A model generated the notes under the pieces. The model searched no databases and had not been told where the DNA came from. It worked only from the letters and a program-made list of their open reading frames with translations. From contig JAKAIQ010000135.1 in the NCBI GenBank assembly GCA_021825035.1, positions 1 through 6,089 of the forward strand: DNA of 6,089 nucleotides, read 5' to 3'. Below are positions 5,389 through 6,089 of the stretch, piece after piece; within the stretch, counting starts at the first letter, position 1; the number at the start of each line of letters is the position of its first letter. The position numbers and the translations under genes are program-made. The stretch comes from Deltaproteobacteria bacterium. Its GTDB lineage: Bacteria > Desulfobacterota > GWC2-55-46.

Positions 5389-5393
5389 GGGGA
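5314..5393 (+). repeat. Direct repeat, copy 2: displaced dgt end
   Basis: This is the partner of 4385-4464: same length, same orientation, 75 of 80 bases identical. The two copies are 929 bases apart (start to start) and enclose hicAB with its promoter and operator. After 5393 the sequence no longer matches that after 4464, so the block has a common right border in both copies. Confidence 0.95.
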
Positions 5394-5425
5394 AAGGTCT
5401 AAACACAAACTATTGTTTGATTTAT

Positions 5426-5626
5426 TTAGTCGAGCGGGTCGAAGTGTGATTCTTCAATTATGCCGGTTCCAACCAGTCTCATGCATTCATCGGGAACAGC
5501 GCACAGCGCCTTTGTTAACACCTCTTTCAGCATTTCGGCGTCATCAGGGAAATACGCCCTGCCGTCCCACTCATCGCTCAGCCTTTCGGCGATTGCCTTT
5601 GCCCATTTAGTTACAGGATAATCCAT
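5426..5626 (-). CDS. Hypothetical protein (66 aa)
   Basis: I do not recognise this product. It starts MDYPVTKWAKAIAERLSDEW, is acidic overall, probably helical, with Cys at 42 and 48 and an acidic C-terminus (HFDPLD). No signal peptide or membrane segment is visible. ATG 5626 has AGAGGT (bases 5636-5631) at proper distance; an in-frame GTG at 5653 has no such site. It begins 31 bases after the stop of the DpnI-like endonuclease gene on the same strand, so the two are probably cotranscribed, and it could be a partner or simply a passenger of that system. No terminator is evident after its stop. Confidence 0.6.
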   Translation of the reverse strand: MDYPVTKWAKAIAERLSDEWDGRAYFPDDAEMLKEVLTKALCAVPDECMRLVGTGIIEESHFDPLD

Positions 5627-5630
5627 TCTC

Positions 5631-5636
5631 ACCTCT
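5631..5636 (-). promoter_or_regulatory. Ribosome binding site of the 66-residue gene
   Basis: On the minus strand AGAGGT lies four bases before ATG 5626. This selects the ATG over the GTG at 5653 and supports the reality of the small gene. Confidence 0.6.
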
Positions 5637-5657
5637 TTGGTTCGAGCTATCACAAAA

Positions 5658-6089
5658 TCAAGGGTTGGAACGTAAAAAGCTGTACCGTCCCCTTCCCTTA
5701 AACCGCAGTATCCCTCTGTCCCTTAAGATTTGCAACTGCTGTCTGATTTTAGGGCGTATATGCCTGTTTTCCGGATGGAGCGTTCCGAGATGCCCTTCAA
5801 AGGCATAAACCTCTTCAAGGGTAAAATCCTTTCTGCCGAGTTCCTCGATTACTTTCAATGTATCGGCTGTCCATCCCCTTAAACGCGCTCCGGTCTCCAT
5901 TAAAAATCTGAAACGGTTATATCGCGCGCGCACGTCGCCTGTTTTAAATACACGCCCATTTTTTATGATAGTTATGCGGCCGTCTGAAGGCAGATTTTTC
6001 AAAACGATATTGCAGCCTATCCAGCCCGCTCTTCTGGCGTTTGCGGAAAGCGGTTTACGTGGCTCGATGGAGGATTCGGAAAGGAAACA
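5658..6089 (-). CDS. DpnI / Dam-replacing-type restriction endonuclease, C-terminal part
   Basis: The frame is open to the right edge, so the start lies beyond the window; 143 C-terminal residues are seen. The TTG at 6002 is probably internal, because the codons before it read RKPLSANARRAGWIGCNI, a segment typical of this family. It is followed by LPSDGRITII and the C-terminal winged-helix region: RGWTADTLKVIEELG, FTLEEVYAFEGHLGTLHPEN, KIRQQLQILRDRGILRFKGR. DpnI (about 254 residues) cuts GATC only when the adenine is methylated, and the winged helix also reads methylated DNA; the related Dam-replacing proteins are restriction enzymes of the same fold. The PD-(D/E)xK active site lies in the part not seen, so activity cannot be judged. 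GC content of sampled stretches is about 45%. No methyltransferase is visible, as expected if it targets methylated foreign DNA. Confidence 0.85.
   Translation of the reverse strand, partial: CFLSESSIEPRKPLSANARRAGWIGCNIVLKNLPSDGRITIIKNGRVFKTGDVRARYNRFRFLMETGARLRGWTADTLKVIEELGRKDFTLEEVYAFEGHLGTLHPENRHIRPKIRQQLQILRDRGILRFKGRGRYSFLRSNP

Noticed and set aside
5406..5419. CAAAC-TATT-GTTTG hairpin as terminator of the endonuclease operon
   Set aside because: Five weak pairs without a T run on the minus strand.

Overview
The window reads as a piece of a Gram-negative bacterial chromosome. It is rich in GC (about 60-67% in sampled 60-base stretches of dgt) and uses AGG for arginine and ATA for isoleucine very often. 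The Slp-type lipoprotein implies an outer membrane. This gene mix and codon style would fit a Thermodesulfobacteriota (old Deltaproteobacteria) or Nitrospirota lineage, but that placement is a low-confidence guess. No rRNA or tRNA gene is present to settle it.

Left part, 1-2252, plus strand: the end of a large two-domain protein (aminoglycoside-phosphotransferase-like kinase fold joined to a P-loop kinase; its start lies before the window), then queC for 7-cyano-7-deazaguanine (preQ0) synthesis. Middle, 2253-3300: an intergenic stretch with a nested inverted-repeat structure, a 46-residue acidic small protein of unknown function, and a convergent Slp-family outer-membrane lipoprotein with a Pro-Tyr-Gly repeat tail. 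Next, 3296-4459: a complete dGTPase-like HD hydrolase (dgt), divergent from the lipoprotein gene.

Right part, 4465-6089, minus strand: an accessory segment whose base composition falls to about 45-52% GC. It carries a DpnI/Dam-replacing-type restriction endonuclease that runs off the right edge, a 66-residue unknown protein behind it, and a hicA-hicB toxin-antitoxin operon with a promoter and a palindromic operator. The hicAB operon lies exactly between two copies of the dgt 3' end: the real one (4385-4464) and a displaced copy (5314-5393) that matches it at 75 of 80 bases. The hicB stop codon is the first three bases after the dgt repeat. This is the most interesting structure in the window and looks like the footprint of a cassette that entered at the end of dgt.

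A second pattern concerns transcription. Three unrelated genes (queC, the lipoprotein gene and hicA) each have a good -10 hexamer followed by exactly six bases and then ATG, with no Shine-Dalgarno sequence. Their messages would start at or beside the start codon (leaderless). Four other genes (the small protein, dgt, hicB and the 66-residue gene) have clear Shine-Dalgarno sites instead, so both modes of translation start seem to be used.
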